Notes under the pieces: model-generated
What the model was told of the DNA's origin: nothing
Seen by the model: the letters and a program-made list of their open reading frames with translations, nothing else
The model's database searches: none
Made by a program: the position numbers and the translations under genes
Part shown: positions 1 through 8,353 of the stretch, piece by piece
Layout: every line of letters begins with the position of its first letter
Position numbering within the stretch: the stretch's first letter is position 1
Source: a bacterium
GTDB lineage: Bacteria; SM23-31; JAUVVT01
Direction of reading: 5' to 3'
DNA length: 64,000 bases
Assembly (NCBI GenBank): GCA_030616165.1
Contig: JAUWXV010000001.1
Location: 1-64,000 of the forward strand

Positions 1-109
1 GCCATAGGTCTGATTGGGTGTGTAATAAACCACAACAAAAATCGACTCAACTTTCAATTGTAAATTTGAAGAAGGTTAAAAAATGGGTGTATTCAGAAAG
101 ATTTTAGGA

Positions 110-138
110 TTGACATTATTGGAAATAAACATTAAATT
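110..138 (+). promoter_or_regulatory. Promoter of the tRNA-Arg pair
   Basis: TTGACA at 110-115, a 17-base spacer, and TAAATT at 133-138. The tRNA begins at 146, so initiation would fall at or just before its 5' end. The box matches the sigma-70 consensus and the spacing seen at several other genes in this window. Confidence 0.7.
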
Positions 139-145
139 AAAATAA

Positions 146-219
146 GCGCCTGTAGCTCAATCGGATAGAGTTCCTGGCTTCGAACCAGGAGGTTGGGGGT
201 TCGATTCCCTCCAGGCGTG
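146..219 (+). tRNA. tRNA-Arg (anticodon TCG)
   Basis: A complete cloverleaf can be folded by eye: acceptor GCGCCTG (146-152) pairs with CAGGCGT (212-218) with one G-U at the end, the anticodon stem CCTGG/CCAGG closes the loop CTTCGAA, and the T arm GGGGT-TCGATTC-CCTCC is canonical. Loop position 34-36 reads TCG, decoding CGA. CCA is not encoded. Confidence 0.95.
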
Positions 220-237
220 CAAAATTATTCCAATTAT

Positions 238-311
238 GCGCCCGTAGCTCAATTGGATAGAGTACTTGGCTACGAACCAAGAGGTTGGGGGTTCGAGTCC
301 CTCCGGGCGTG
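238..311 (+). tRNA. tRNA-Arg (anticodon ACG)
   Basis: Second arginine tRNA, 18 bases after the first and probably co-transcribed from the same promoter. Acceptor GCGCCCG pairs with CGGGCGT; anticodon stem CTTGG/CCAAG encloses CTACGAA, giving anticodon ACG. An ACG tRNA is normally deaminated to ICG by TadA, whose gene lies at 5898 in this window. CCA is not encoded. Confidence 0.95.
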
Positions 312-349
312 CTAAAATAAGAAATATTATTTTTCTATTGGAGAATAAA

Positions 350-598
350 ATGCCGAAAAAGAAAAAAATTGATGTAAAAACTGCTGCAATAATTGCAAAG
401 AAATATCTTGAAGAATTAACTGGGATAAAAACTTCAACTGTAGAAGAGACTGTATCATCAGAAGATTTTTGGATTATAACTCTTGGATACGTCGAACCTC
501 ATGAACTTTTCCCAGATAAGAATTATAAAGTGTTTAAGGTTGACGGCAGTAGTGGTGAAGTTGTTTCTATGGAAATAAAAGATATATCAAAAGAATAA
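350..598 (+). CDS. Small PepSY-like protein paired with a PIN-domain gene
   Basis: 82 aa from the ATG at 350, preceded by GGAG at 340-343; a longer in-frame reading would run back into the tRNA and is unlikely. The N-terminus is Lys-rich (MPKKKKID), followed by a helix (TAAIIAKKYLEEL) and a strand-rich half ending in YKVFKVDGSSGEVVSM, a pattern typical of PepSY-like or processing-inhibitor-like small folds. Its TAA stop shares its last A with the ATG of the PIN-domain gene downstream, so the two are translationally coupled. The function is unknown. The arrangement would fit an antitoxin, but no DNA-binding motif is visible. Confidence 0.75.
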   Translation: MPKKKKIDVKTAAIIAKKYLEELTGIKTSTVEETVSSEDFWIITLGYVEPHELFPDKNYKVFKVDGSSGEVVSMEIKDISKE

Positions 599-1125
599 TG
601 TTTCAAAAAAATAAATTTGATTTGGAAAATTTTTATAATAGAGGAATTATTGTAGATACTAATTTGCTTATTCTGTTTTTGGTTGGTAAATATGACATTG
701 ATTATATATCTAAATTTAAAATTACTTGTAAATATTCTAAGAAAGATTTTGAAATCTTGAAAAATTTTGTTAATAGATTTAAAAAGTTAATAATTACTCC
801 CCATATTCTTTCAGAATTATCCAATCTTTCGATGAAAATTCCAGAAAAAAGATTAGCAAGATATTTTAAATATTTCATTGGAATTTTGAAAATTTCAGAT
901 GAAATAAATATTGATAAAAATTCTATTCTTTTGAATGAATATATTGATAAAATCGGAGTAACAGATGTTGGAATCATGTTAGCATCTGAAAATGATGATT
1001 TTTTATTTATAACTGATGATATTAAATTAGCATATATTTCTCTTTCAAAAGGACTTAGTGTATTACATTTCAGTCAAATTAGAGGGGGATATATTTGGTT
1101 TAAAAAATTAGAGTATAATAAATAA
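598..1125 (+). CDS. PIN-domain protein (putative RNase)
   Basis: 175 aa. The conserved acidic residues of the PIN nuclease fold can be placed: D20 in IVDTNLL, E73 in ILSELSNL, D123 in GVTDVGIM and D140/D141 in FITDDIKLA. These coordinate divalent metal in PIN ribonucleases, which are commonly VapC-type toxins but also include housekeeping enzymes. The start overlaps the preceding stop by one base. Length is somewhat greater than a typical VapC (about 130-150 aa), with an extra Lys-rich segment at residues 38-65. Very A+T-rich, directly downstream of tRNA genes, which is a common site for acquired genes. Confidence 0.8.
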   Translation: MFQKNKFDLENFYNRGIIVDTNLLILFLVGKYDIDYISKFKITCKYSKKDFEILKNFVNRFKKLIITPHILSELSNLSMKIPEKRLARYFKYFIGILKISDEINIDKNSILLNEYIDKIGVTDVGIMLASENDDFLFITDDIKLAYISLSKGLSVLHFSQIRGGYIWFKKLEYNK

Positions 1126-1218
1126 ATTTATTTTTGTCGAAATAACACACTTTGAAATTTAACCGAATACAGTTCATACACAATTAATAAATATTTTAAA
1201 TTTAAAAATTGATGTTCT

Positions 1219-2418
1219 ATGTCGATACTAAACTTTGAAAAACTTGGTAAAGTGATTTCTATACCGGATTCTGCAAGAACTATTTTAGAGAAACCTGAAA
1301 TGGAAATTACTATGCGTCTCGACTTATTTCTGGGAGATAAGATGCTCTGTACAGATGTTTATGTAGTTTATTATAGTACCGCCAGAGGTCCAGCAAAAGG
1401 TGGGATTAGGTTTGCTCCCGATGTTACTTTAGAACGTACAAGTGTATTTGCCGAACTGATGACGTATAAAACTGCTCTTGTAGGAATACCATTTGGGGGA
1501 GGTAAATCCTGTGTGCGAATTGATCCGAAGAAATATAAGAGATTTGAATTAAACGATATTGTTAAAGAATATGTGCATATAATGTCAAGGGAAATAAACC
1601 CAAAGGTTTATATTCCTGCACCTGATGTGGGAACAGGTCCAAGAGAAATGATGGTAATTTACGGTGAGACCCATATTCCTGAGAGTGTAACAGGTAAGCC
1701 AGTATCAGTTGGTGGAATTTCAGGCAGGAAGGAGGCTACTGGAAGAGGGGTAGCTACCACTGCTGAACTTGCTGTCGAGACTTTCATGGGTCAATACCTG
1801 AAGAACAGTAGAATTGCAGTTCAAGGATTTGGGAAAGTTGGTTCTCAAGTCGCTTTATTTTTACAAGAATCGGGAGCGAAAATCGTGGCTGCATCAGATA
1901 CAAGCGGTGGGATTTTCTCTCCAGAGGGTTTTAATGTTGAAGAATTAGTAAAACATAAAGAGAGTAAAAAATCTCTTCAGGAGTATCCTGCAGAACGCAT
2001 TTCTGGAGATGAACTTTTAACGCTTGATGTAGATGTGCTTGTGCTTGCTGCTCTTGAGAATGCCATCACTGTCAAGAATGCCAATGATATTAAGGCAAAA
2101 CTAATCATTGAAGGAGCGAATAATCCTATTACTAAAGAAGCAGACGAATTACTCGAAAAAAATAATAAAATCGTTATCCCTGATATACTTGCGAGTTCTG
2201 GTGGGGTAATCGCTTCCTATGTGGAGTGGCATCAAGGCAAGTCGGGAAGTCTTACAGAGAAAGAAGAAACTTATTCAACTATCGATAAGTTAATAAATGA
2301 TACATTTTATAACATATTGGATTTTGCAAAGGGAAAAGGATTGAATTATCGTGATGCGTCATTAGCTGTGGCAGTCCAGAAGGTTATCACTTCTATGGAA
2401 GACAGAGGTTGGATTTGA
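1219..2418 (+). CDS. Glu/Leu/Phe/Val dehydrogenase, copy 1
   Basis: 399 aa NAD(P)-dependent amino-acid dehydrogenase of the glutamate dehydrogenase superfamily. Substrate-side motif GPAKGGIR (about residues 57-64), catalytic-lysine segment PFGGGKS (about 93-99), catalytic Asp in PAPDVGTG, and the dinucleotide-binding Rossmann motif GFGKVGS (about 201-207) are all present. The family normally has GGGKGG after the catalytic region; here it is GGGKSC. The N-terminus MSILNFEKL aligns with that of the paralogue at 2584, which supports this start although no strong ribosome-binding site is visible. A terminator follows, so it is transcribed separately from the second copy. Substrate (glutamate or a branched-chain amino acid) cannot be decided. 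Confidence 0.9.
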   Translation: MSILNFEKLGKVISIPDSARTILEKPEMEITMRLDLFLGDKMLCTDVYVVYYSTARGPAKGGIRFAPDVTLERTSVFAELMTYKTALVGIPFGGGKSCVRIDPKKYKRFELNDIVKEYVHIMSREINPKVYIPAPDVGTGPREMMVIYGETHIPESVTGKPVSVGGISGRKEATGRGVATTAELAVETFMGQYLKNSRIAVQGFGKVGSQVALFLQESGAKIVAASDTSGGIFSPEGFNVEELVKHKESKKSLQEYPAERISGDELLTLDVDVLVLAALENAITVKNANDIKAKLIIEGANNPITKEADELLEKNNKIVIPDILASSGGVIASYVEWHQGKSGSLTEKEETYSTIDKLINDTFYNILDFAKGKGLNYRDASLAVAVQKVITSMEDRGWI

Positions 2419-2532
2419 TTTTATCATATTTTTAAGGAAATTTTTATAATGTGATTGTAAAGACCGATTTTTTAGTGAATTGTAAAAAAGTTATAATTTT
2501 TTACAGTAAATATTTATATATTTGAAGGATTA

Positions 2533-2557
2533 AAAAGCCCCATTCATTGTGGGGTTT
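2533..2557 (+). terminator. Terminator between the two dehydrogenase genes
   Basis: Stem CCCCA/TGGGG around a 7-base loop, preceded by a run of A and followed by TTTTGTTT. It separates the two paralogous dehydrogenase genes. Confidence 0.7.
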
Positions 2558-2583
2558 TGTTTATGTTTTTGGAGGTTTGAATA

Positions 2584-3786
2584 TTGTCGATTATAAATTT
2601 TGATAAATTGAGAAAGATTATACCGATTACAGTCAATGCACAGGAATTATTATCGAAGCCCGAAAAAGAAATTACATTTCAGATTAATATACATATTAAC
2701 AAAAAGTTGTTCAGTTTTTATGGATATGTAGTTTACTATAATACAGTGCGCGGTCCTGCAAAAGGGGGGATAAGGCTTTCACCAAATGTAACTTTGGAAG
2801 AAACACGTGATTTGGCGGAGAGGATGGTTTATAAGACTGCTTTAACAGATATCCCTTTTGGAGGTGGTAAGTCTGGTGTTTGTATAGACCCGGCAAAGTT
2901 TGACCGTTATGATATTAGATGTATTCTTCAAGAATATGTTCATATTTTACAGATAGATCTGAATACTCAGACATATATTCCAGCACCAGATATGGGCAGC
3001 AGTCCATTAGAGATGATGGTCATTTATGGAGAAACTCATATTCCAGAGAGCGTAACGGGCAAACCTATTACTGTGGGAGGTCTTCCTGGTCGAAATGAGG
3101 CTACTGGAAGGGGTGCAGCTGTTATTGCTAAAGAGGCTGCTGTTAATTTTATAGATAAACCAATAAATGAAATAAACGTTGCAATTCAAGGATTTGGTAA
3201 TGTGGGAAGTTTTGCCGCATATTTTCTGTCAATGTGGGGCATGAAAGTTGTTGCTGTTTCTGATGTACAGTGTGGTATATTTAATCCAGAGGGTCTGCCT
3301 ATACCAGAAATGATGAATTGTGCGAAGAAAGATGGAACTTTATCAACACTGTGTTTGGGGGAGAAAATTTCCAATGCGGACCTTCTTACACTTGATGTTG
3401 ATATTTTGATACCTGCTGCCTGTGAAAATGTTATCAATATTGACAACGCTCAAAATATTCGCTCATCAATCATTATTGAAGCAGCTAATGGTCCAACAAC
3501 TTATGAGGCTGATGAAATCTTAAATGGTAAAAATATTAAAGTGATACCGGATATATTATCCAATGCTGGAGGTGTAATAGCTTCTTATGTAGAGTGGCAT
3601 CAAGGAAAATCTGGAATCCTTACTGATATATCCGAGACCTTTGCTGTCATTGATAAGTTACTTAAAAAAAACTTTGTCCTTGTGAAGGATATGGCTGAAA
3701 AATGGAATATTTCTCACAGAGATGCTGCACATGCAATTGCAGTTCAAAAAGTTATCACTGCTATGAAAGATAGAGGATGGATTTGA
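2584..3786 (+). CDS. Glu/Leu/Phe/Val dehydrogenase, copy 2
   Basis: 400 aa paralogue of the preceding enzyme, starting with TTG at 2584 behind a strong GGAGG at 2571-2575. Motifs: GPAKGGIR, PFGGGKSG, PAPDMGSS, Rossmann GFGNVGS, and IIEAANGPTT, which is closer to the family consensus than IIEGANNPIT in copy 1. The C-termini of both copies end in the same AVQKVIT...DRGWI pattern. The two have clearly diverged in the substrate and cofactor regions, so they probably differ in amino-acid preference or NAD/NADP use, or form a hetero-oligomer. No other nitrogen gene is adjacent. Confidence 0.9.
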   Translation: MSIINFDKLRKIIPITVNAQELLSKPEKEITFQINIHINKKLFSFYGYVVYYNTVRGPAKGGIRLSPNVTLEETRDLAERMVYKTALTDIPFGGGKSGVCIDPAKFDRYDIRCILQEYVHILQIDLNTQTYIPAPDMGSSPLEMMVIYGETHIPESVTGKPITVGGLPGRNEATGRGAAVIAKEAAVNFIDKPINEINVAIQGFGNVGSFAAYFLSMWGMKVVAVSDVQCGIFNPEGLPIPEMMNCAKKDGTLSTLCLGEKISNADLLTLDVDILIPAACENVINIDNAQNIRSSIIIEAANGPTTYEADEILNGKNIKVIPDILSNAGGVIASYVEWHQGKSGILTDISETFAVIDKLLKKNFVLVKDMAEKWNISHRDAAHAIAVQKVITAMKDRGWI

Positions 3787-3887
3787 ATAGATACATTTTT
3801 TTTAAAAAAGTTGTAAGGATAATTAAAATTTCAAATTTCGCCAGTGTTTTACGATAAATATTACATTATTCAAGCAGAAAATGAAGT

Positions 3888-4583
3888 TTATTCATAATTA
3901 GATTTTAAATTGCTTTTACCTTTTTCACGGTATCCGATTCTGTGAAAAGGATTTACTATACTTGTAGCGATGTTTCGCAAGTGAGCGCAAACCCTTTTCA
4001 GATAGCGAATATAAAGAGCAAGACAAATAGCATCGGTTGGAATTTGGGGGATTCCTTCACCTTTAGTTAACATAGATACCCATTTGTCACATTTTCTGGT
4101 TATTTCAGAGGAATTTTCCATAATTTCTCTTGCAATTTGAATGTTTGACTTTTTGAATGCATCAATCAATTGGTCGAAAGTATTTACAAGTATCTCCTCA
4201 ATTTTAACAAGTTCTTTTTCAAAGATTCCCCCTTCAAGCCGAGCGGGATGGTTCAAAGCCAGTTCAACAATATTCTTTGTATAATCCCCTATTCGTTCGA
4301 TGTCTATAATTATGCTTGTTAATACGAGGCCCGAAGCTATATCTGCGGTCCCGGATATCGAAAGATGAGTAAGAACTTTTTTTCTTACTTCTCTTTCGTA
4401 TTCGTTTATCATCAAATCTTTTTTTCTGATATCGATTTTAAGGTCAGATTTATCTTGTTTTCTCAGTGATTTAATGGACTCTACGAACATTTCACGGTCA
4501 GCATCCAGCATAATATAAGAATCTTTTAAAGCCTGATTTAAAAGGCTGTCTCTGTGAAATAAATCAAGAATTTTTCTAAACAT
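3888..4583 (-). CDS. PhoU-like protein
   Basis: 231 aa, almost entirely helical, with two repeated three-helix units in the manner of PhoU; the pattern around IIIDIERIGDYTKNI is the typical PhoU metal-binding helix (E/D-x-x-R-x-x-D). The start at 4583 has GGAG upstream. It lies 13 bases after the Na/phosphate transporter gene, and in many bacteria the same PhoU domain is fused to the C-terminus of that transporter; here the two are split. Expected role: regulation of phosphate uptake through the neighbouring transporter. Confidence 0.85.
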   Translation of the reverse strand: MFRKILDLFHRDSLLNQALKDSYIMLDADREMFVESIKSLRKQDKSDLKIDIRKKDLMINEYEREVRKKVLTHLSISGTADIASGLVLTSIIIDIERIGDYTKNIVELALNHPARLEGGIFEKELVKIEEILVNTFDQLIDAFKKSNIQIAREIMENSSEITRKCDKWVSMLTKGEGIPQIPTDAICLALYIRYLKRVCAHLRNIATSIVNPFHRIGYREKGKSNLKSNYE

Positions 4584-4596
4584 GCCGTTTACTCCT

Positions 4597-5745
4597 TTAT
4601 GTAATATATATAAATATAATTGGTATAATAAAAAATGTTATTATCACATAAATAATAGGAATTGCTCTGTTTTTTTCAATTAAAGCAGAAAATTTTGAAG
4701 CGAGAAAAATTGGAATATTCTTTAATGGTGTAAATATTATGATTCCAAATATGTTATACAAAAGATGAGCAAATGCGATGGTGACGGCGGAAATATTACC
4801 GGTTGAAAATGATGCCAGAATAGCAGTAATGGTAGTTCCAATATTTGCACCAAGAGTGTATGGATAGATTTGACTTAAAGTTAGAACACCTGCCCCTGCA
4901 AGCGGTACAATTAAAGACGTGGTTATAGAACTGCTCTGCACAATAGCAGTAAAAATCATACCAAAAAGCAGCGATAAGAAGTATGTGCGGAATATATACT
5001 GATTGAAAAAAACACCAACTTTATATACAATTAGCGATTTCACGGTCTTTGAAAAATATCTTAAAACAAAGTAAATACATATAAATGCGATTAAAACCAT
5101 AATTGTTCCAGAGCCGCCTGTGACTTTTATCGTTAGCGAGGTTAAGGGAGTAACAATTGATTTAATAGGGCTTGTAAATTTCATTCCTCCCATACCTTCA
5201 AAGATATTGGCGGTAAATTGTGCACTTTTCCCTAAAAAATTGGTATAGTATTGAATAGGAAAAATAACTATTACAACAAGCGTATTAAAAAAGTCGTGTA
5301 TGACCGCTGCTGCTGTGGCTCGACGGTATTCCACCCTTCTTGAAATGTGTCCCAAGGAGATTATTATGTTAGTTATGCTTGTCCCGATATTGGCTCCCAT
5401 AATTATAGGAATGGCATTATTAAGTGAAAGAAAATTACTTCCTACAAGAGCAACTACAATAGATGTGGTAGTTGAAGAACTTTGGATGATGCTGGTTGAT
5501 AAAATTCCTATAAAAAGTCCTGTAAAAGGATTATTTGTAGCGGATATTATCTTTTCTACGAAGTTCTTCCCAAAATATTCTAGTGCGACTCCAAGGAGAA
5601 TAATACTGTAGAAAAATAAATACAACAGGATTAACAACAGAAGAATCTTTAATATGATTGAGCGCATTGATTTTGACTTGGTTTTATATAATCTGATTAG
5701 AATGATTATTCTTCCTAATTTTATAAATTTCTCATTAAATTTCAA
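4597..5745 (-). CDS. Na+/phosphate symporter (NptA/type II Pi cotransporter)
   Basis: 382 aa integral membrane protein with the duplicated QSSS signature of the family: IIQSSSTTTSI near residue 90 and IVQSSSITTSL near residue 275, each in a re-entrant segment. About eight to ten hydrophobic segments. The frame can start with TTG at 5745 or ATG at 5667 (MRSIILK); neither has a clear ribosome-binding site and the later one gives a more usual N-terminus. First gene of a two-gene unit with the PhoU-like partner. No Pst system is seen nearby. Confidence 0.88.
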   Translation of the reverse strand: MKFNEKFIKLGRIIILIRLYKTKSKSMRSIILKILLLLILLYLFFYSIILLGVALEYFGKNFVEKIISATNNPFTGLFIGILSTSIIQSSSTTTSIVVALVGSNFLSLNNAIPIIMGANIGTSITNIIISLGHISRRVEYRRATAAAVIHDFFNTLVVIVIFPIQYYTNFLGKSAQFTANIFEGMGGMKFTSPIKSIVTPLTSLTIKVTGGSGTIMVLIAFICIYFVLRYFSKTVKSLIVYKVGVFFNQYIFRTYFLSLLFGMIFTAIVQSSSITTSLIVPLAGAGVLTLSQIYPYTLGANIGTTITAILASFSTGNISAVTIAFAHLLYNIFGIIIFTPLKNIPIFLASKFSALIEKNRAIPIIYVIITFFIIPIIFIYIT

Positions 5746-5845
5746 TTATAAAATTAAATCAGGGGATTTTTAAGTTTTGTTTTTGATGATTTGTATTGAT
5801 TTTATTAGAGTTGTGAAAAAAATAAAATATTTTAAATTATTCGTA

Positions 5846-5874
5846 TTGATAAAAATTGAATTTTAATGTATATT
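5846..5874 (+). promoter_or_regulatory. Promoter of tadA
   Basis: TTGATA at 5846-5851, 17-base spacer, TATATT at 5869-5874. It lies 23 bases before the tadA start, implying a very short leader. Confidence 0.65.
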
Positions 5875-5897
5875 ATGATTGAAAATTATGATGTAAT

Positions 5898-6368
5898 ATG
5901 ATAGAAGAACATTCTAAGTGGATGAGACATGCTTTAAAGGAAGCAGAAAAAGCATTTAAAGAAGATGAAGTTCCAGTTGGTGCTGTTGTGGTAAGTAATG
6001 GTAAAATCGTCGGGAGGGGTTATAACAGAGTTGAGGGATTAAAAGACACAACTGCTCATGCAGAAATTATTGCTATAACAGCCGCATCTTCATATTTTAA
6101 CTCGAAGTGGCTGACTGACTGCTCTTTATATGTTACACTTGAACCTTGTTCAATGTGTGCTGGGGCAGTCATTCTTGCGAGGATAAAGAATCTTATAATT
6201 GGAACACCTGACCCCAAAGCGGGTGCCTGTGGTTCAGTTATTGATATAGTGAATGATAAAAGGTTTAATCATAGGGTTAGTCTCTTTACAGGAATATTTG
6301 AAGAGGAGTGCAGTAGTCTCCTTAAAGACTTTTTTAAAAAAATGCGTAATAAAAAAGACTATATTTAG
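5898..6368 (+). CDS. tadA: tRNA-specific adenosine deaminase
   Basis: 156 aa cytidine-deaminase-fold enzyme that converts A34 to inosine in tRNA-Arg(ACG), the substrate encoded at 238. The zinc-binding and catalytic motifs are intact: HAE at residues 54-56 and PCSMC at 83-87. The length and the N-terminal helix HSKWMRHALKEAEKA match TadA. A distal guanine-type deaminase is less likely given the conserved PVGAVVV and DPKAGACGS segments, which are TadA-specific. Confidence 0.93.
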   Translation: MIEEHSKWMRHALKEAEKAFKEDEVPVGAVVVSNGKIVGRGYNRVEGLKDTTAHAEIIAITAASSYFNSKWLTDCSLYVTLEPCSMCAGAVILARIKNLIIGTPDPKAGACGSVIDIVNDKRFNHRVSLFTGIFEEECSSLLKDFFKKMRNKKDYI

Positions 6369-6499
6369 ATTCAATTTAATTATTCTTGTAACTCTGAAAT
6401 TAATTCACATAATGGATATGCAACTTTTTTAATAAAAGTTACAAAAGTGAATAAAATTTATAGTCTATATTTGCTTTTGTAATAAAACAACGAAATTAT

Positions 6500-6586
6500 G
6501 GAGAGGTGCCTGAGTGGTTGAAAGGGGCGGTCTCGAAAACCGCTGTTCCGATTTCGGAACCCAGGGTTCGAATCCCTGCCTCTCCG
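6500..6586 (+). tRNA. tRNA-Ser (anticodon CGA)
   Basis: 87 bases with a long variable arm (TGTTCCGATTTCGGAAC), the class II feature of serine tRNA. Acceptor GGAGAGG pairs with CCTCTCC (6579-6585). The anticodon stem GCGGT/ACCGC encloses CTCGAAA, giving CGA. CCA is not encoded. Its 3' half is repeated at 8220-8271, marking it as an integration site. Confidence 0.95.
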
Positions 6587-6588
6587 CT
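6537..6588 (+). repeat. Direct repeat, left end (intact tRNA-Ser 3' part)
   Basis: Left copy of the 52-base repeat, beginning in the anticodon loop and running one or two bases past the tRNA end. Differs from the right copy only at 6550 (G versus T at 8233), inside the variable arm. Confidence 0.9.
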
Positions 6589-6779
6589 AACTTGAGTTTT
6601 TGGTTATTTTATAATTAAACGATTAATAAACTGAAAATTAACATATAAATTTAAAATTTTTTTTCATGAAGTATATTTCAAAGGAAAATTTTATAACAAT
6701 TGTTAATAACAATTTTCATTTAAATATCTATTTTTCAAAATAAATGTTATAAAATTAAATTATTTTGGAGGTTTTTATA

Positions 6780-7579
6780 ATGGAAATAAAAGATTTAAAG
6801 ATTAAACAAATAACATTATCTGAATCTAATACTAGAAAAGATTTAAGTGCTGGAACCGAAGATACAGGTATCGAAGATTTGGCTGATAGTATTAAAGAGA
6901 AAGGTTTGCTTAATCCAATAATTGTTAGAAAAAAAGATTATGAAAGTTATGAATTAATTGCGGGACAGAGACGTTTTCTTGCTTGCCAGAAATTAGGATG
7001 GGAAAATATCTCTGCGATTATAAGGGATGTAAATGATGATACAGATGCAACTATAATCTCTTTAGTTGAAAATGTACATCGTGCTGATATGAATCCAATT
7101 GATAAAGCACGAGCGTATCAGAAGATTTATGATAGGTATAAAGATTATAGTAAGGTTGCAAAAGAAACTTGTATATCTATATCTACAATAAAAAAATATC
7201 TTACACTTCTAAATTTAGATCCTTCTATTCAAGAGAAATTGACTACAAAAGAGGGGCCTGCTGGTATTGCGACATTGGCAAAAATAGCTGAAACTTTTGA
7301 ACAAGAAGACCAAGAGGAAGTTCTTGATAGAATAGGTGGATTTAAGAACCAATTCAACTCGAAATAATAAAGAGAAGCAATGGAGATATTGATAAACTTG
7401 AAGAATTGAGAGAACAAGCTTTAGAAGGTGCTTTTGATACAATAATGTGTAAGGGGATAGACGAATGTCAGTTCATACCAGAAGAATTGATTGAATTGGT
7501 TAAAGAAGCAATTAAAAAGTTTGAAAAAGACGGAAACACAGAATCGTTCAAAGATATAGTAAAAAAAATGAGAAGATAA
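6780..7579 (+). pseudogene. ParB/Spo0J-like protein, frameshifted
   Basis: The start at 6780 follows GGAGG with proper spacing. The first open part, 195 aa ending at 7367, contains a ParB/sulfiredoxin N-terminal domain (about 1-95, with GQRRFLA and ENVHRADMNP) and a central helix-turn-helix (about 115-150). After a TAA at 7365-7367, an uninterrupted frame shifted by -1/+2 continues from about 7352 to a stop at 7577-7579 and encodes a charged helical tail ending in KDIVKKMRR. The best reading is one gene of about 265 codons broken by a single indel near 7350-7365. No ParA partner is present. It lies inside the tRNA-Ser island. Confidence 0.7.
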
Positions 7580-7681
7580 CTTAATACACAGACTTTATCG
7601 AAAAATTTTCAGGTGTTTTGGATTAAGAACTCTTGTTAGGAGAAAAACAAATACAGTTGATATATTTAATAAAGGATGATA

Positions 7682-8032
7682 ATGGTAATAGATATTATAG
7701 ATAAGCAATCTCATAAAAATGGCGATATTTATACAATAAAATTCCAAGAAAAAACTATAAAAATTCTTTTCCTTTTTCACGCAATAGAAAGAATCAGAAA
7801 ATGGGAGATAAAAGAAGAAATGGTAGCCGAAACACTTATTCTACCAGAGGAAGTAATAATTGGTCACAGAAATAGGTATATTGCTCACAGAAGATACGGT
7901 AATCATTTAGTAAGAGCTGTTTATGAATATGAAGGAGAATTGCCTGTATTACTTACAGTGTATTTTCCATATATAAGCCGTTATTTTAAGGGAGGTGATG
8001 TTTATGAAGATAAAATACTCAAAGGAAGCTGA
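7682..8032 (+). CDS. DUF4258 protein, putative toxin
   Basis: 116 aa from the ATG at 7682, placed 5 bases after AAAGGA; ATG at 7676 overlaps that site and is less likely. The segment HAIERIRKWEI followed by EVIIGHRNRYIAHRRYG and a terminal LLTVYFP strand is the DUF4258 pattern, a compact fold related to RelE-type nucleases. It overlaps the following DUF2283 gene by 29 bases. DUF4258 and DUF2283 genes are frequently adjacent in bacteria, which suggests a toxin-antitoxin-like pair, but this is inference. Confidence 0.75.
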   Translation: MVIDIIDKQSHKNGDIYTIKFQEKTIKILFLFHAIERIRKWEIKEEMVAETLILPEEVIIGHRNRYIAHRRYGNHLVRAVYEYEGELPVLLTVYFPYISRYFKGGDVYEDKILKGS

Positions 8033-8210
8033 TATTCTTTTGATAGAACTTAGAGATGGAACTCCTGCAGATTCAATAGATTTAAAGGAGGGGGTTATTC
8101 TTCATCTTGATAAAGAAGGATTGCCACTTGAGATTGAGATACTCGATGCTTCTAAACTTACAATGCTTAAAGAGATAAGCGTTATGGTTCCTATTGAGGT
8201 TGCAAGATAG
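8004..8210 (+). CDS. DUF2283 protein, putative antitoxin
   Basis: 68 aa starting MKIKYSKEADILLIEL, the signature of DUF2283. The start is chosen because a strong GGAGGTGA (7991-7998) sits 5 bases ahead of the ATG at 8004; GTG at 7995 and ATG at 7998 lie within that site. Acidic, strand-rich small protein. It overlaps the end of the DUF4258 gene, so the pair is coupled. It ends nine bases before the displaced tRNA-Ser fragment. Confidence 0.8.
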   Translation: MKIKYSKEADILLIELRDGTPADSIDLKEGVILHLDKEGLPLEIEILDASKLTMLKEISVMVPIEVAR

Positions 8211-8219
8211 AAAATTGGT

Positions 8220-8272
<53 letters not shown>

Positions 8273-8353
8273 TTTTATTAATAGAATAATTGCAAAATGT
8301 ATAATATGTTAGAAATAATGTGCTGTTTGTGATAACAACCAAGAGGTTTTATA

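Noticed and set aside
1-63. Open frame reading in from the left edge and ending TAA at 61-63
   Set aside because: Only 21 codons, no recognisable motif, and other frames are also open here; it may be the end of a gene but cannot be supported.
6420-6442. Hairpin GCAACTTTTTT...AAAAGTTAC after tadA as a terminator
   Set aside because: No T run follows the stem on either strand; it looks like a variant of the hairpin at 30946-30970.
6588-8219. Integrase gene inside the tRNA-Ser island
   Set aside because: Looked for in both strands; no frame long enough or with tyrosine- or serine-recombinase motifs is present.
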